Of a DNA stretch of 64,000 nt, positions 14,111 through 28,030 are shown one piece after another; within the stretch, counting starts at the first letter, position 1; each line of letters begins with the position of its first letter. The stretch spans positions 2,415,001 to 2,479,000 of the forward strand of contig NC_041787.1 in NCBI RefSeq assembly GCF_900090045.1, in the 5' to 3' direction. Under the pieces are notes generated by a model. The model ran no database searches. It was given only the letters and a program-made list of their open reading frames with translations, and was not told the origin of the DNA. This stretch comes from Plasmodium malariae. Lineage: Eukaryota > Apicomplexa > Aconoidasida > Haemosporida > Plasmodiidae. The translations under genes and the position numbers were made by a program.

Positions 14111-14979
14111 ATGAAACAATATTTTAAGTTTCTCCTTTTTAGTGTAATCTTTATATTTGCTGTTTTAATTTGGATACGCTGTTATAAGAATAATGTGGTA
14201 TTATTATAATATTTATTGTATTTCTTTCATTTGTATTTTTGTTTTTAAATTATTATATTACTATGGAAATAATAAGCCCTTGTAAATAATAAGTGTTTAC
14301 GTTTTTTTTTATATAGAATAACTATCATAAAACATTGCATAAAAAGTATAAGTTAGATAACCATTTAACTGTAACAATTAATAGACTATTATCAGAGGAT
14401 TCAATTGATTCAATATTAAATGAATATTTATCTGATAACGAGGGGAATAATAAATTACATGTTGAAGGAAAAGATATATATAAAAGTTACGGAGACAATG
14501 AATCAGAAATTGAGGAATTAATAGATAACTCAATAATTACGGATAAAGGGGCTAAAGTAGCTACGATAAAAAAATCTTCTTTTATTAATAGATTAGATAC
14601 ATATTTTGAGAAGAAAATATTCAATCAATTAGATTCCATAGATAAAATTAAGTATAGAATGAAAATTAATAGAAAAGCTGCACTTAAATTGATATATAAA
14701 GAGACAGCTTTATTATTTACTCCACACCTTTCACTTTTATTTATAGGATTTATACTTTTTATATCAAAAATTTCATTAATTTATAAAGAAAGTTCGATAT
14801 TAAAGGCACTTTCAATAGTAAATTCTCTTGTATTAGGATTTGTGGGTCTCTTAATTTTAGTAGGTTTATTTTATGTTCTTGTAAAAATTGTAAAATATAA
14901 AATGATGAAAGCAAATAATTATAAACTTTCTTACAATGAGTTAGTTTCTTTGGTAAGGAATACTTTTACTATGGAGTAG
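14111..14979 (+). CDS. Plasmodium exported protein, PEXEL, two membrane segments, intact
   Basis: This two-exon gene has the layout of proteins exported to the red cell. Exon 1 is 14111-14197 (29 codons, starting MKQYFKFLLF and ending IRCYKNNV, a recessed hydrophobic signal). The intron is 14198-14316 with GT and TATAG ends. Exon 2 is 14317-14979, joined in phase 0, total 249 residues. A perfect PEXEL (RxLxE) reads RLLSE at residues 52-56, about 25 residues after the hydrophobic stretch, the expected spacing. An acidic Ser/Asn-rich linker follows, then two membrane segments at about 160-184 (LLFTPHLSLLFIGFILF) and 195-221 (LVLGFVGLLILVGLFYVLV), and a short basic tail. The two-membrane layout and the 29-codon first exon match the fam-l/fam-m-like genes in this window, but the sequence is divergent and I cannot name its subfamily. 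The predicted product is exported; its function is unknown. Confidence 0.88.
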
Positions 14980-17734
14980 GAATATATGTACTGTTCTTAA
15001 AAATTTTGCATACATAAGAGATGTACAAACAAATATTAAATATGTATAACATCACTTATCTGTGCGCACCTATTTTTATATAAAATATATATCTTAACTC
15101 CTAGTGAGTTTGATTACTTTATTTTTCAAAATTTGATTTTTAAAGATTTTTTTTAAAATAATTTATTATATCTGCGTAATACATAGACATCTATTTATTT
15201 ATATTTGTATGTATATAAATACATATATATATGTGTGTTCCATGAAATTCTTATATAAGCATGAAGTTATCACTAGTTCGTTAAATAAATATGAAAATTC
15301 ATATTTTAGCATTAAAAAATACTCCTATATTCCATTTTAATTTCATTTATTATCAAATAATTGTTTTGTGGATTAATTAATAATAATGTATTATTTGTTT
15401 TACATTAATTACAAAGGTCTTTTTTTATGTATAATTACAACGAAATTAACGTATTTAAATTTTTTTTTAGTAACAAATAAATTTTATTTAATATTTATTA
15501 TAAATGTTATTGCTATAATCGTATTATAATGAGTTTCTACTACAGAAACGTTTTTAATTTATGTCTAAAAATTTGAATATTTTACATATGAATTTATAAA
15601 TAATTAATAAAATAATATTATTTTTAAGAATGAATTATTAAGAGTTTATTACGAATATTGAGGATTGTATATAATTGTAATTAAAGGCTGCAATACTTGA
15701 TATTTTGATTATTTACAATGTTATTTTAATTAAATTATATAAGAATTAAACATATATTTAAGGAAAAGTTATAAATATTTATTGTGCTTCTAATTTAATT
15801 TTTTTTTATTTAAATTAAGTGATCTTACCAATGAATTAAGATTTATGAGTTATAAACAGTTGTTCTACAGATATTCATCGTCTTTTTTTTTTTTTTTTAT
15901 TCATAACAATATTCTGTAAATATATTATACATAAGTAAATGCCCATTTACCAATAAGGGGAACAAATATAAATCAAATTTTATACCTTAATGGTATAAGT
16001 AAGCATAATTATTTTTGCGTTTATGCGATTATATATGTTTTTTTGTGTATATGCCAAGATTGGTCTAATAGTTTCTTAGCGGCTTTTTAAAATATAAAAA
16101 ATATATGTTAATTAATATAAATATTTTGACTCTAATAATAATGGAAAATTGTGCATTGCAAAATTTATAATAAAGATAATAAAATTTTATATAAACTAAG
16201 GTTATTATTTCCTTTTACCTTTTAGTTAATATTAAATCTTAAAATACGTTCTTAAAATAATTAGTATTATGTATATATATTTTTTTAATTTTTCAAAATA
16301 ATATAAAAAAGAAAAAAAACATTTGTAACAGAAATTATTAAGTTTTACATGTCAGATTTTTATCCAGAATTAACACAAATATTTAATCTTCCTATATATA
16401 TTCATTTTTAATGAATTAAAATGCATATCATAACAAAAAATTTTCTGCAACTCCTTTCTTTATATTCTACTTCTTAACTTGTGTTTATTTTTATACGGAA
16501 ATGTAGAAAACAAAACATGTATATGCAAACAAATATAAACATTTTCTATTTTCATTTAAACTTTCTATTTTTATAATTTTTTTTTAAATATATTTTAAAA
16601 CAATTTAAGAAGCTAAAAACTATAGTATATTTACAATTGTTAACAAGGTTGTGTCACAAGTTCAAATGCATATTAATCATTTTAGTATATTAATAATTTA
16701 TAAACGAACAAGCTTTTTTATAAAAGAGGAATTTAAGGGATAATTTAAATTATATTGTGGAAATATTGAGCAATAGTATGCATGATATCTCAGGAAAAAA
16801 TTGTATAAATGGAAATCTTAATTTAAATTCACTTTCTTTTTTTTTTTTTTTTTCTTTTCTGTTCTTCACAGATGGAATTAGTGAAAATTTAAATTATCAG
16901 TATCATTAAAATATTTCTGTATATCTTGATAATAGATTAAGTAATATAACAGTATTTATGATTATAATTATCATACGTTCAAGAATACACATCACCACAT
17001 CATATAAAATGCCTCTTTTTTTTTTTTTTTTTACTATATTAAGGAATCAATGAAAATAATTAATATATATAACGCACTTGATTTTTTATTGACTTAGGTG
17101 CATTAAAATAATTTATAGAAATTATATATTAAATAAAGTAGTTTTACATTTTAGGATAATATTGTCTTTTTAAGAAGTCATAGTTCTTGAAACAATAAAA
17201 TATAATTAAATAATAGCACTAAGCTTAGAACAATTTTATAAAGTAGATATAAATGAACAATATTATTTACCCATTTAATTCGAATTTAATAAATCTTTTA
17301 ATAAGAAGGTAGTATCCAAATGTAAATTATATTATAAGCAAATATATATATAAAGGTTTCTATTCCTCTCATTAAAATAATACGTAATAATTAAATAAAA
17401 AGTAGTTTTCCTATTTAACAAATAAGATAGCTATCATATATTTTAATAAAATTGGGAATTATTTTGTATGATCGTTTTAATGTTGTATTTATTCTTTAGT
17501 TTTATTATATATCACGCAGTATATTATTTTTAATTAATCTTTGAGTATTAAGAATTTTCTATAAGCAAAATGTTGCTTCAAATTACAGATTTAATTATGC
17601 TCTGTGTGCTGTAATATTTTTAAATATTCACCCTTGTTTATTATAATAATTTTTTAAGTTTCCTATTTCCTAGTTGATATTTTACTTGGATGCATGGTAA
17701 AAATTTTTTATTCTTTCTTATGTTTTACTTTTAG
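14980..17734. other. A+T-rich intergenic stretch
   Basis: I find no gene, repeat array or RNA gene here. Stops are dense in all frames. The 3' untranslated region of the upstream exported-protein gene should lie in the first few hundred bases. Long poly-T runs occur near 15885, 16840 and 17015. Confidence 0.55.
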
Positions 17735-18176
17735 AGAGAAGTTTAAAAGAATTTCCCTTTAGATAATTTTTACATAAAATTTAATTATGATATTGATATA
17801 TATGATGAAGTAAATTTTTGCTTTGGAATACATCATATGAAAACAGTGATATTGATAATACCTATATTATTTTGGGAAATGTACGGAAAAGCTTTAATGT
17901 ATTATATAAAATTGTAAATAATAATTGTTATAGAGAATATTGTTGTATATAATAGAGATTTTGCTTGAACAATCAAATAATATATATCCTTGTGATAACT
18001 CATACCTTATTAAAGAAAAACTGGTTATTATTAAAAATAATAAAAAAAAATATATATATATGATGCATACCATATACATATATAGCATCCAGTTGATTTT
18101 ATTATTAATAAATATTATATATTATGTGGAATATAAAGAACAGAAGAGACATAGGCATTATTATTTGTCAGGATAA
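17735..18176 (+). pseudogene. PIR gene fragment (start of exon 2), decayed
   Basis: A splice-acceptor-like TTTTAG at 17729-17734 is followed by REV, a stop (TAA), then KNFPLDNFYIKFNYDIDIYD and EVNFC. This is the start of a PIR exon 2: an L-P/F-P motif, a F-Y-x-x-F-N motif and the first conserved cysteine. After a frameshift near 17835 the frame continues YENSDIDNTYIILGNVRKS and FNVLYKIVNNNCYREYCC. It then meets two stops and trails off in a frame with PCDNSYLIKEKLV. No convincing exon 1, core Cys block, membrane segment or tail exon follows. It is a 5' fragment with at least one frameshift and several stops. The PIR assignment rests on motif order, not on an alignment. Confidence 0.5.
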
Positions 18177-19036
18177 CTAATATATAAAGTTATTAAATTA
18201 GAATAATATAAAAGATAGAAAAAAATATTAAAAAATGAGTTCATATAAAAAAGATTATTTAATGAATGAATGTAAAATTAGTTTTTTGTTTATAGCATAA
18301 ATGATGTAATTATATACTATATTATTCTGTTTGTAAATCAAAATATATTATCCAATAAAAATAATGTCCCCACATTAGCAATATATTTCTTGGGTAAAAA
18401 ATATTATGAAATCAATATTACATTTAATTAAAACAATTCAATATCTAGGATGTTGTTTTTCTTAACAAATAACTGCTGTAATTACTGTATAACCAAAATT
18501 TATAAATGTTCACTGAACATATACACTTAGAGAATAGTTATAAAACTTAAAAATATTATTTTTTAAAAAATTTACTTAATATACTGATATACAAATGAAT
18601 AAATGAAAAAATATGTAATAAGATACTACGTGAGTAAAGCAAATAGCCAAAGTATGACTTTAATATAATAACAGAAAGACATATTACTAGTAATTTTTCT
18701 ATATATATAAACAAAAAAAAAAGAAAATAATAAATTTTAAATGTGGTTTTTCTTATAGTAGATAAAAATAATTAGTTCATTATCTACACAAACAGTAAAA
18801 ATATAAATTATCTATTTACATAATAGAAGAAGGAATTATATTAAAAGAATTTTTTTTGGATAAATGTCGAAACGAGTATAATTCATGTACCACATAAATA
18901 GTATGAGTTTATACATATATATATATTCTTAAATATATATAAATCCATATATACTAAAATAATAGAATTCAACTTAAGGATTTTTAAGAATCATTCTTTT
19001 GTATAGTCATAATGAGAGTTCAAAAAAATTCTTATT
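18177..19036. other. A+T-rich intergenic stretch between convergent loci
   Basis: Nothing coding is seen. The right end should contain the 3' untranslated region of the minus-strand exported-protein gene that ends at 19037. Confidence 0.5.
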
Positions 19037-19838
19037 TTATTTTCTCAGATGGCGCATCTTCATATTTTTCGCTAATTTATAGGTAACATAAACTACAGTT
19101 AAAATAAACAAAGGAATTGATAATAACATAGAAAATGAACTATACTGGGATAACACCATCATAGATGCGATAAGTAAACTGGATATTATAACTGGACTAC
19201 AGACCTTAAGAATATTTTTAAACTTTAACTTACGTATATTTTCATATTCATTTGACGTTTTAAATAAAGAATCCAATAGTTTTACTATTTCGCTGTCGTA
19301 TTTTGCATTTAGTTTCTTCAAATAATTACCTCTACTGGAATATCCAGTTTTTTTCCTGAACTCATATTTTTTTATTCCAGATGGTTTTCGTTCTAATTCT
19401 TCATGAGAAGTATGAAGATAATTATCAGACATTAATGAATCAGTTGAATTTTCAAAATAATCCCTAATATTTAATGAATCATATGAGTTTAGATAATTGT
19501 CTTGAAACTTATCTTTTAAAAGAAAGTCTATATGTTGAGAATCGGCATATGTTTTTCCATATAATAATCTTCTTACCCTTACATTCGATGTATTATTTAA
19601 GTTCATTTTCTTAATGCATGATTTTTCTGAGAGTGTTAACTAAAATTAAGGGTAAATATTTAATATATAAAAAAGAAATAAGTATATCTATATAAATAAG
19701 ATATAATTTTTAAAATGAGGATGTAAGATTACAAAAATATATAGAAGTTATTGATTATAATAATTATCCTACCTCATAGAAATACTGGAATATCCATATT
19801 AATAGGGTAAAAAAAACGTGTATATTTGTTTGTACCAT
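19037..19838 (-). CDS. Plasmodium exported protein, PEXEL-like motif, two membrane segments
   Basis: The two exons on the minus strand are 19838-19773 (22 codons, with the hydrophobic VFFTLLIWIFQYFYE) and 19639-19037, joined in phase 0 across a 133-base GT/AG intron, giving 222 residues. A PEXEL-position motif reads RRLLYGK (about residues 45-51); it has R-x-L but no acidic or Gln fifth residue, so it is atypical. After a Ser/Asn/Tyr-rich middle come two membrane segments, about 166-186 (CSPVIISSLLIASMMVL) and 189-209 (SMLLSIPLFILTVVYVTYKL), and a short basic end. The first exon is shorter than the 29 codons of its relatives. Upstream in frame lie ATA AAT AAA TAA GAC ATA, with ATA near the expected start and a TAA, so the original start may be lost and the ATG used here may be secondary. 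A decayed paralogue lies at 60819-61436. The function is unknown. Confidence 0.78.
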
Positions 19839-22800
19839 TATGTCTTATTTATTTATGGGTGAAAAATCTTTTGTGATATTAAAATTTTTTCTATACTATT
19901 CAATATAAGATTTGTTATAATTATTTTTTATTGTTTTTTCACTTGATTTTAAAATTATTCCTTTTATATATTTATGTATAATTATGCCATAAATATTTCT
20001 AGTGTAAATTGAGAAAAAATGAATTAAATAAAAATGTTTTAGTAAATTTTTTATGTAAAAATATTATTAATTAATATAATAAAAATAGAAAAGGTTTTAA
20101 AAAAAAAAAAAGTAATTATAATATAATAATTTTAACTATGCATGCTAGAGGATATTTACCTAAAAAAATTTATTAGCGTTTTGCTTTTTATATATTTTCT
20201 CTGCATATTAATATACTATTTTGTTAATTTGAATATGAAAATGGATAAAAACTAATAAAATTAGGTGATATAATAGATATAAGTTATATTTTGAAATGAT
20301 ATAATTCTAAATTCTTATGTTACCATTAAAATAATGAAAAATCTTTTACAGTTATCTAGGGGCTTATCGAATACTAACTCTTTGTTAAAATAATTAACCG
20401 TAAGTATTATCATTAGAAATAACAAAATTTACGTAAGCATAATAATAATTATAAAGTACATTTTAATTAATATGAATATAAGTTATACAATATTTACATA
20501 ATAATATATTTAAAGCAAAAATTTTTAATATTCTACGAATAGTAAAATATATATTATTTTAATTGAGGTTACGTTTATTATATTATGTAAGATAAATTAA
20601 CGTTACATTATTTTTGGACAAAATTTAAATCAAATTAAATTTTTTATGTGTCCTTGAAAATATATTCCTTTAATATTAATTCAAAATTTTTAATAATACA
20701 GTATAAGATGTAATATTAAAAATACAAATTTCAAAGAGAATATATTCTTTTCAAAAAAACTTACTATTAAAATACATAATATAATTTAAAAAAGAAAAAA
20801 AAAAAATATATATAATATATATAATATATATGTTAAAAATTTTAGAAAGAATTATTTATATATACGTAATTAAATGACTCTTTAATGTTACTTTGTCATG
20901 AAATAATTAACTATTTTACATTATATATAATAAGAAAATACTTACATTAATATATTAAAATTACTTCGATAAAATAAAAAACAGCTGCAAAAATAAGATT
21001 GAAAATTAACTAAAAAAAAAAATGAATCTACACTATATTTAATAAAGAGCTAGCCCTTAAAATTACATATAATGTATTTAATTGTATACTTTTAAAAATA
21101 TTATTAAAATGTTTTCATATTTCATTCATATACAGTTATTTGCCAATATTCAATGAAAGAGTATAAATATATTTTTGATATATTAAATATTTTTACTATG
21201 TAAATATTGGAGAATGAATAAACTAAATTATCTTCTTATACATTTATTGTGCTTACAATAAATCATACATTAGAGTGTTTAATCATAATATTCATTTTTG
21301 CACATATATATATCTAGAGATGTTGGTAAATAATTTTTTTTTATATTTAGATAATTATTTGTATCTAAACGGACAAATATATAAGAGAGTTTCTTTATGT
21401 TGTTTTTTATATTTATTACATAGGTAATAAATGCTATAATGATATTAACATCCTTTTATTATATATAAGAAAACATAGAATAAGGAGTAATTAAGTATAT
21501 ATAAAAATTTAATGGAAATAACTTGTATATTTAAAAAACAGTAATAAATAACTTCATAATATTTCTATGTAAAAAAATATGAATTTTTACAAATTTTCTT
21601 ATAAATGGCTTGTATACTCATATATGAATATAAAAAAGTTTAGTTTTTAAAAATAATAAAGTTCATTAGTATATAAAAGTAATTTTCTCTAAAGCATTCT
21701 AAAGACTAAGTTAACTATTTAATATATATATATATATATATATTTTACTCTCTATAATATTTATTAATCTTTTTATGATTAATGCTCCTAAGACCAAACA
21801 ATGAACATTAACTTCTATTGTGATTCATGGTCTCTTAACCCTGGTTCTAACAAAATAAATTGTTGATATTGATGTAAGGTAGCTTGAAAAAGATTATTTA
21901 TTCATTAATTATGTATATTCAGTGTAAATTACTATGTTAAATTGTATAAGAAAAATTATTTAATCTTAAGTATATTTTGATTCGTAATATATTTTAAACA
22001 AGAAAACAAGGAAATAGTAAATATCAAGATGAATATTAATGCAGTAAAAATTTATATGCAGTGATCTTTTAATACATATACATATATATATATGTGTGTA
22101 TACACTTCTATTAATATTTCTGCAAAATCGTATATTTAATTAAGAACAAAAAATAAAATATATAGATACATACGAAAATTTTTCATTTATATATGATGAT
22201 ATAAATTAAAATTAAGAAAAAATTACAATTACCAAAAAATTTGATACAAAGTTACAAGATTAGTCTTCGATTCTCTTTAAAATATATATTTTTTCTTCAG
22301 AGACTTCATATACAATATTATAAATTCATTTTTTATATATATCTTGGCGGTAAAAAGTTGTGTGTGAATAAGCAGTAACTAAAGAATTTGTTTTAATTAA
22401 TATAAGAAAAAATATTGTATAAAAGGTTCTTTTTTCTTTTATTATTACTATTATCGTTCTGATATAACAACTAGTATTCTTTAACGATACTTATTGGATC
22501 TTCTAAAATATAACGCTAATAAACTTAGAATTATTTATGGGATAACATCCTTAAAATTTATAATTATTATTTTAATACATAGGGCAATGAATTGTATATA
22601 TATACTCTACGTTCTATATTATATATAAAACTCGTACTTTCCATATATTAAGAACTAATATATATATTTAAGTATATATATGTATTTTTTTATTTTATTT
22701 TAAGCTGAACAGTAATTATAGAAATATAATTTAATTATTGTACTATATTAAATAATTATATTATACATTTTGAATAATTATGAATGAATACAAATATTTA

Positions 22801-23041
22801 AGTTTAATGAAAGTTATTTTGTTTTTTAAATTAAATTAAGTTTTCTAGAATAAGTATTTAACGTTATAATTCATTGTAAACCATGTAAAATGAATTATAG
22901 TTATATACATTATATTAAGTTTTTAAGAATAATAAAAATTTATTTTTTAATTAAATATAGATCCCATAATAATTAGAAGTACATTATAATATTCTTAATT
23001 ATTACCTTCATGAATTTATTACTGTATTAAAGATATAAATT
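19839..23041. other. A+T-rich intergenic stretch
   Basis: No gene is supported. The stretch contains an (AT)11 tract at 21722-21743 and, just downstream, a small pocket (about 21785-21880) that is clearly less A+T-rich than its surroundings and has no reading frame. See the findings. Confidence 0.5.
21722..21743. repeat. (AT)11 microsatellite
   Basis: Eleven uninterrupted AT dinucleotides. Confidence 0.9.
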
Positions 23042-23845
23042 ATGGAAGATAAAATTTCCTGTTACTTATTAAAACCTATATTTTTATCCTTTAATTCGAA
23101 TACGTCGTTTTTGCATATATATGTTATGAAAATAATATCTATGGTTGTTTGTATTATTCATATTTTTAGTATTTTTTTTTTTTTTACTAATATAGTTTTT
23201 TACCATTAGATTATTAAATCTTTTAAATAACAAAAATTTACTTAGTTTTTTCAGAATAAGCTTAACAAATCGGGGGATGACAAATACAACTGTGGTAGAA
23301 AATTATATAGGAGAACTTATCGATTGATAATAAAATATGAAAAAAATTATAGTTCAAGTAGCGCATGGTTAAGGAAAAAGACGGAATATAATGGAAAATG
23401 CTAAAAAAAAGTTACAGCTTATAATGAAAAAGAAGACAGAGGAAAAAATAAACAATTAGAAATTTATTAAATAATAGAGTAGGATATGAACAAGATAGGA
23501 AAAATAAATTTTCTGCATACACCAAAGGATATTCAAATTTTATAAAACGAATTTTGGACAAAATATATTATATATATAAAGTTAAAAAAACAAGGGATTC
23601 TAGACATTAAGATTTTATACGCGAGAGTACATAATAAATATTTTTGTGTTTTTATTTTTTCTATAGTGATTACTGGAGCTGCATTGACAACTCATTATTT
23701 ATTAAGAAATTTAGGTTTTTGGATATATTTGTATTTATTAAAAACTTATACAACAATATAGGAAGTAGTAATTTTATTATTGTTCAGTTTCCTAGTTTTA
23801 TTAGCTTTTATTTATATGTTAAGGAAAGTTGCAATGAATTTTAAG
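23042..23845 (+). pseudogene. fam-l/fam-m-like exported protein, decayed
   Basis: A likely first exon begins at 23042 (ATG GAA GAT AAA ATT, matching the M-E-x-K-I opening of fam-l/fam-m), though its 3' end and donor are unclear. Exon 2 starts at 23255 after a clean TTTTTTCAG acceptor. It reads NKLNKSGDDKYNCGRKLYRR, then TYRLIIKYEKNYSSSS, the family's block around the PEXEL position (RLIIK here, not canonical). A stop (TGC TAA) follows, then KKVTAYNEKEDRGKNKQLE. Frameshifted pieces continue with YEQDRKNKFSAYTKGYSNF. Two hydrophobic segments follow (about 23640-23710, CVFIFSIVITGAALTTHYLL; about 23765-23840, VVILLLFSFLVLLAFIYML). At least one stop and three frame changes make it a pseudogene. 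The 66-codon frame at 23644-23844 is out of frame with the membrane segments. Confidence 0.75.
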
Positions 23846-24429
23846 TTAATGTGTTTTATAAATAAAATATATAATACAATATATTGTTTTTCCATTAAAG
23901 TAGCCTTTTGTAGCAATTACAATAAATAATTTCTCTAGTGATATAACCCCGTGCCACGCATATTTATAATTATTTAGTTTTTATAAATCATCTTTAATGG
24001 ACATCCTTTTTTACACACAAAAGTAAAAATATATATTTTTAATTTTTTTGTGAATTTTAATGTTATAATATTTTTAATTATGTATTTTAATAAATCGTTC
24101 CGTTTTGACATAGTACTATGGATATACATGTGTATATGAGTATTTAAATAGATTATTATAAAAAATATATATTGGGGAGTTAAAATTACTATGAAAAATC
24201 CCAGTTCAGGAAATTTTTTGGAAATATTATGTTAACATAAATTTGTAACTGTATAATGTAGTTTTACATTTATTATAATGTTGTTCTGTCTTAAATAATT
24301 ATTTTTTGATCTAATTAAGAAAATATTTTATAAGTTTTAATTTAAAAATACATATTCCTTGTTCTGTTTTTGAAGAAACAAAGTAAATGATATCTATTTT
24401 ATTTATATATTTAATTTAAATTTGTTTAC

Positions 24430-24716
24430 TTAGATTACAAACTTAAAATTCCATAAACCAAATATGTTTCATAGGAAATATATTTTCAGAAGGAAAGATG
24501 GTAAGAATCTTTTTAATATACTTTAAGTTTTTTTTTTTGTGCAATATATTTGAACATATATATAATAAAAAAGTATCCTTATTAAATATGGATTTTTTTA
24601 TAACACTTTACGATATTATAGAATATATATCTTTACAAATATATGAAGTGATAAAAACGTTAAGTGTTTTATTATTGTCCATAATTGTGTTTTTAATTAA
24701 AATCTACAAATATTAA
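24430..24716 (+). pseudogene. Possible C-terminal remnant of a two-membrane exported protein
   Basis: A 72-codon frame (24498-24716) has two hydrophobic stretches, FLIYFKFFFLCNIF and VIKTLSVLLLSIIVFLIKI, separated by a polar spacer with LYDIIEYISLQIYEV. This arrangement resembles the C-terminal half of two-membrane exported proteins. The preceding bases read KLKFHKPNMFHRKYIFRRKD in another frame, also coding-like. No signal exon, PEXEL or full frame exists. It could equally be chance, because A+T-rich DNA readily yields hydrophobic frames. Confidence 0.25.
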
Positions 24717-25521
24717 TTAAATATATATTATGCGTAAAAATTAAAAATAAATAATTCGCATATATTTTTTTATTTTTAATATTATTAAAATATGAAATTA
24801 GTGAATTAAATATAATCATACGTTGACAAATAAAGTGTATAAATTCTTTTTTTTTTTTTTGCTTCTTCACAGTAGTAATATTTTATATGTGTGTATATGC
24901 TCTAAAAGGGTAAAATATAATTAGGGGAATGAAAATAAATATATATTTTGTAAGTATAATTATATGTCCTATTTCGTATGTCTATGTATATATTATGATT
25001 TAATATTATTTTTAGGATGTTTAAAAATATATATAGTTTATACTGACGATTATTAATCCATTATATTTATAATGCTTATTTTTTAAATAAAATATAATTA
25101 AAATAAAAGAATTATTTTTTTATAGATAATTCATAAGTACAAAACGTTGTTTTGTGGTTATATAAGCTTTGATTAAGCTTATTTAAAAAATAATTATATT
25201 TTTTGTACAAGATTTAATTAAATAAGTTTAATGTATATAGTTCGCATGCATCATATTGCTAATATATTTCATGATAAATGTCCTTTATTAAATTTTATTT
25301 TTCATAGATTAAAAAGATATCATGTTATTACTCTATTTTTTAGTTATATGAATTGCGTGTACTTTAAAAAATTTTGTTTAGTTAACGAAATATACGATGC
25401 ATATTTTTTTTGTAAAACTATGCTTAGTATTTACAAAAAATGAGATTACCATATATAGCGAATTATGCATGCGGAAAGTGAAAAAATTACTAATAAAAAT
25501 TTTAACAATAAGTATATATAA

Positions 25522-25525
<4 letters not shown>

Positions 25526-25557
<32 letters not shown>
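25526..25557. repeat. (AT)16 microsatellite
   Basis: Sixteen uninterrupted AT dinucleotides, the longest pure TA tract I noticed in the window. Confidence 0.9.
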
Positions 25558-25560
<3 letters not shown>

Positions 25561-25660
25561 CGTTAATATTAGATATTAATACAATTTATTAAAATATTTT
25601 TTTACATGTAGTCATGGTGTTTATGCATAGATATATGGAATAATTCTACTATGACAATAT

Positions 25661-25690
25661 ATTTTATTTTATTTTATTTTATTTTATTTT
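25661..25690. repeat. (ATTTT)6 tandem repeat
   Basis: Six perfect pentamer units in a row, followed by a poly-T run. Confidence 0.9.
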
Positions 25691-27980
25691 TTTTCTTTCA
25701 TATATACAAATATAAAAAAAAAACAATTATTAGTAACAGGAACATGGTTATTGAATCTATTAATTGTTTAATAAGAAGCACAGTAAAGATTGATGATATA
25801 TTTATTCATGACAAATTCGGAAAATAATTATTCAATAAAATATATTACAAACTTTTTTACTATATGTCATATTATAATTATGCTTATATTTATTTATATA
25901 TTATTCTGAGATGAAATACACTTTTGTAAAGATATGTATATTTTTATCGTTCTTGCAAATTATCTATTCTTATAACAGTTTTTATAAATATTTAAGAGTT
26001 CCTCAAAAAATTTTTTATGAAATTTATCTATAATTCATGAAGTAATAATCTCAAGATTACAATTAAACACTAAATGTTGAAGAGAATTATATAAACAGAA
26101 GAAAATATACGATTTTTATGAAGGATAATATCAAAAAAATTTGAATTGTTCTATGTTTTTATTAACAAATTATTTTAATTAATTCTTAGGTTATACTTAT
26201 ATAAATAGAATTTCACGCGTGCATTTATTCTTTATTCACCTATTTTACACCCCTCCCCTTAGAGTTAGTGAATATATAATATTAAAAATAGGATAATTAA
26301 AACGTTAAGAATTTTTATGTATTAAATATTTTTGGAAAATTTGCTATAAAAATGTATTAGCATAATTATTGCTAATTATATTCTCATTTAAGCATTAATA
26401 AGTACTAATTTTGTAATTCACTCATTGTAGAACATTGAATTTTCGTCAATCAACATATAATTAATTAATATATTGGTGTCTTCATAAAACCTATGTTCTT
26501 GTACTTAAGACTTTTCTGTTTCACTTTAAGAACCTCTATTTGCATCTTTCATAATGTTGTAAATACTTCGTATATTTTCATGTTTATTTAAAGAATTATA
26601 TATTTTAAATATATATATATATATAGGAACTGTTTCTTGAAATTACTTATTTCCTTATGAACTGTGTTAATAAAATTTGCAAAATAAATATTTTTATTAA
26701 TAAAAATAGTTAATTGAAAAAAATAGTACATTTAATTAAACTCTATATATATGTTATGCATACAGTTAATGTAATATCTTCTTAAAAAAAATGAGACATA
26801 ATTCAACATAAAGCATTAAATCTGTATAAAGAAACAGATAATTAAAGGATATTCATAATAAATCAATATAAATGAAAGATGGTTACATATAAAGGCTTAA
26901 AAGCGGATTTTATTATAAATATTTTGCCAAAAGAAATATACTTTTTTTATCACTACAGTTATGAATAATGGTGATTAAAAGTACTGTTGTTGCTTAATAA
27001 AAGGTATATTTTATATTATTTAGTTTGTTATGTTTTATGGTAAGATTCTAATTCATAAAAATCCAATTTTTGTATATTTTAATACATATTCAGGAATATA
27101 AAATATATATTCAACTAAAATAAGTTCGATTATTCTATAGCGCATATTACGGAATCATAAGTATCAAAAAAAATATATCAAGTTTACTTTCTTATTTAGC
27201 CATTAGTGTACTGTATATCCATATGAATTTAATTCAATTATTGGTTATGCGATTTTCTATCTCATGATATAATATATATATGATATATATTAATAAAGGT
27301 AACACAGTAATGTATTCCAAGGAAAATAAAAATTTCGATGTATTCTTACAATTAACAATTGAAAAGATAATACATTAAAAGCGATATTTCTAATAAATTC
27401 TGATATAATATTTTGAGGAGAAATATATATATGTAAAAAAGGAATATAAATGAAAATTTAAAACGAAAAACATGTTAAATTTTTGTACAATTAAATTTTT
27501 TCCTTTATATATAAATGCTTAAAAAAAACATTTAAAATATGCAAATATGAAATATTACATTTATATTTTAAATATCCTAATTTGTATATATAATATATAC
27601 AATTCTATTTATCCCATGAATGCAATATGTATATGTCGTAAAGATAATCATGAATAATTTTATTTACGTAGCATTGTTGTTCACAGATTATTTAATGAAC
27701 AAATTATGGTATGGTGGAAAATTTTATTATTATAAAATATAAAAGTATTCACTGTGAAAACATAAAATAACTCAAACTATATATATAGATCATTAATAGA
27801 AGGTAGTTATAGATTGCATTTATCTTGTGTAAAATGTATTTATATAATAATAATTGAAAGAACGGATGTTATTAATGTAATGTTATGAAATTCAATCTTT
27901 TTATATTTAATGAACTTTTAAATATAAAAATAATAAAAAATAATGAAAACTTTTAATATAAAATTATGCATTAGTTTTTA

Positions 27981-28030
27981 CTTAATTTTTCTTAATTTTT
28001 CTTAATTTTTCTTAGTTTTTCTTAATTTAA
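27981..28030. repeat. 10-base tandem repeat, five units
   Basis: The unit CTTAATTTTT occurs three times perfectly, then once with A to G (CTTAGTTTTT), then as a degraded CTTAATTTAA. No gene overlaps it. Confidence 0.9.

Noticed and set aside
25231..25443. 70-codon frame with a few Cys and His codons
   Set aside because: No recognisable domain, splice site or relative in the window.
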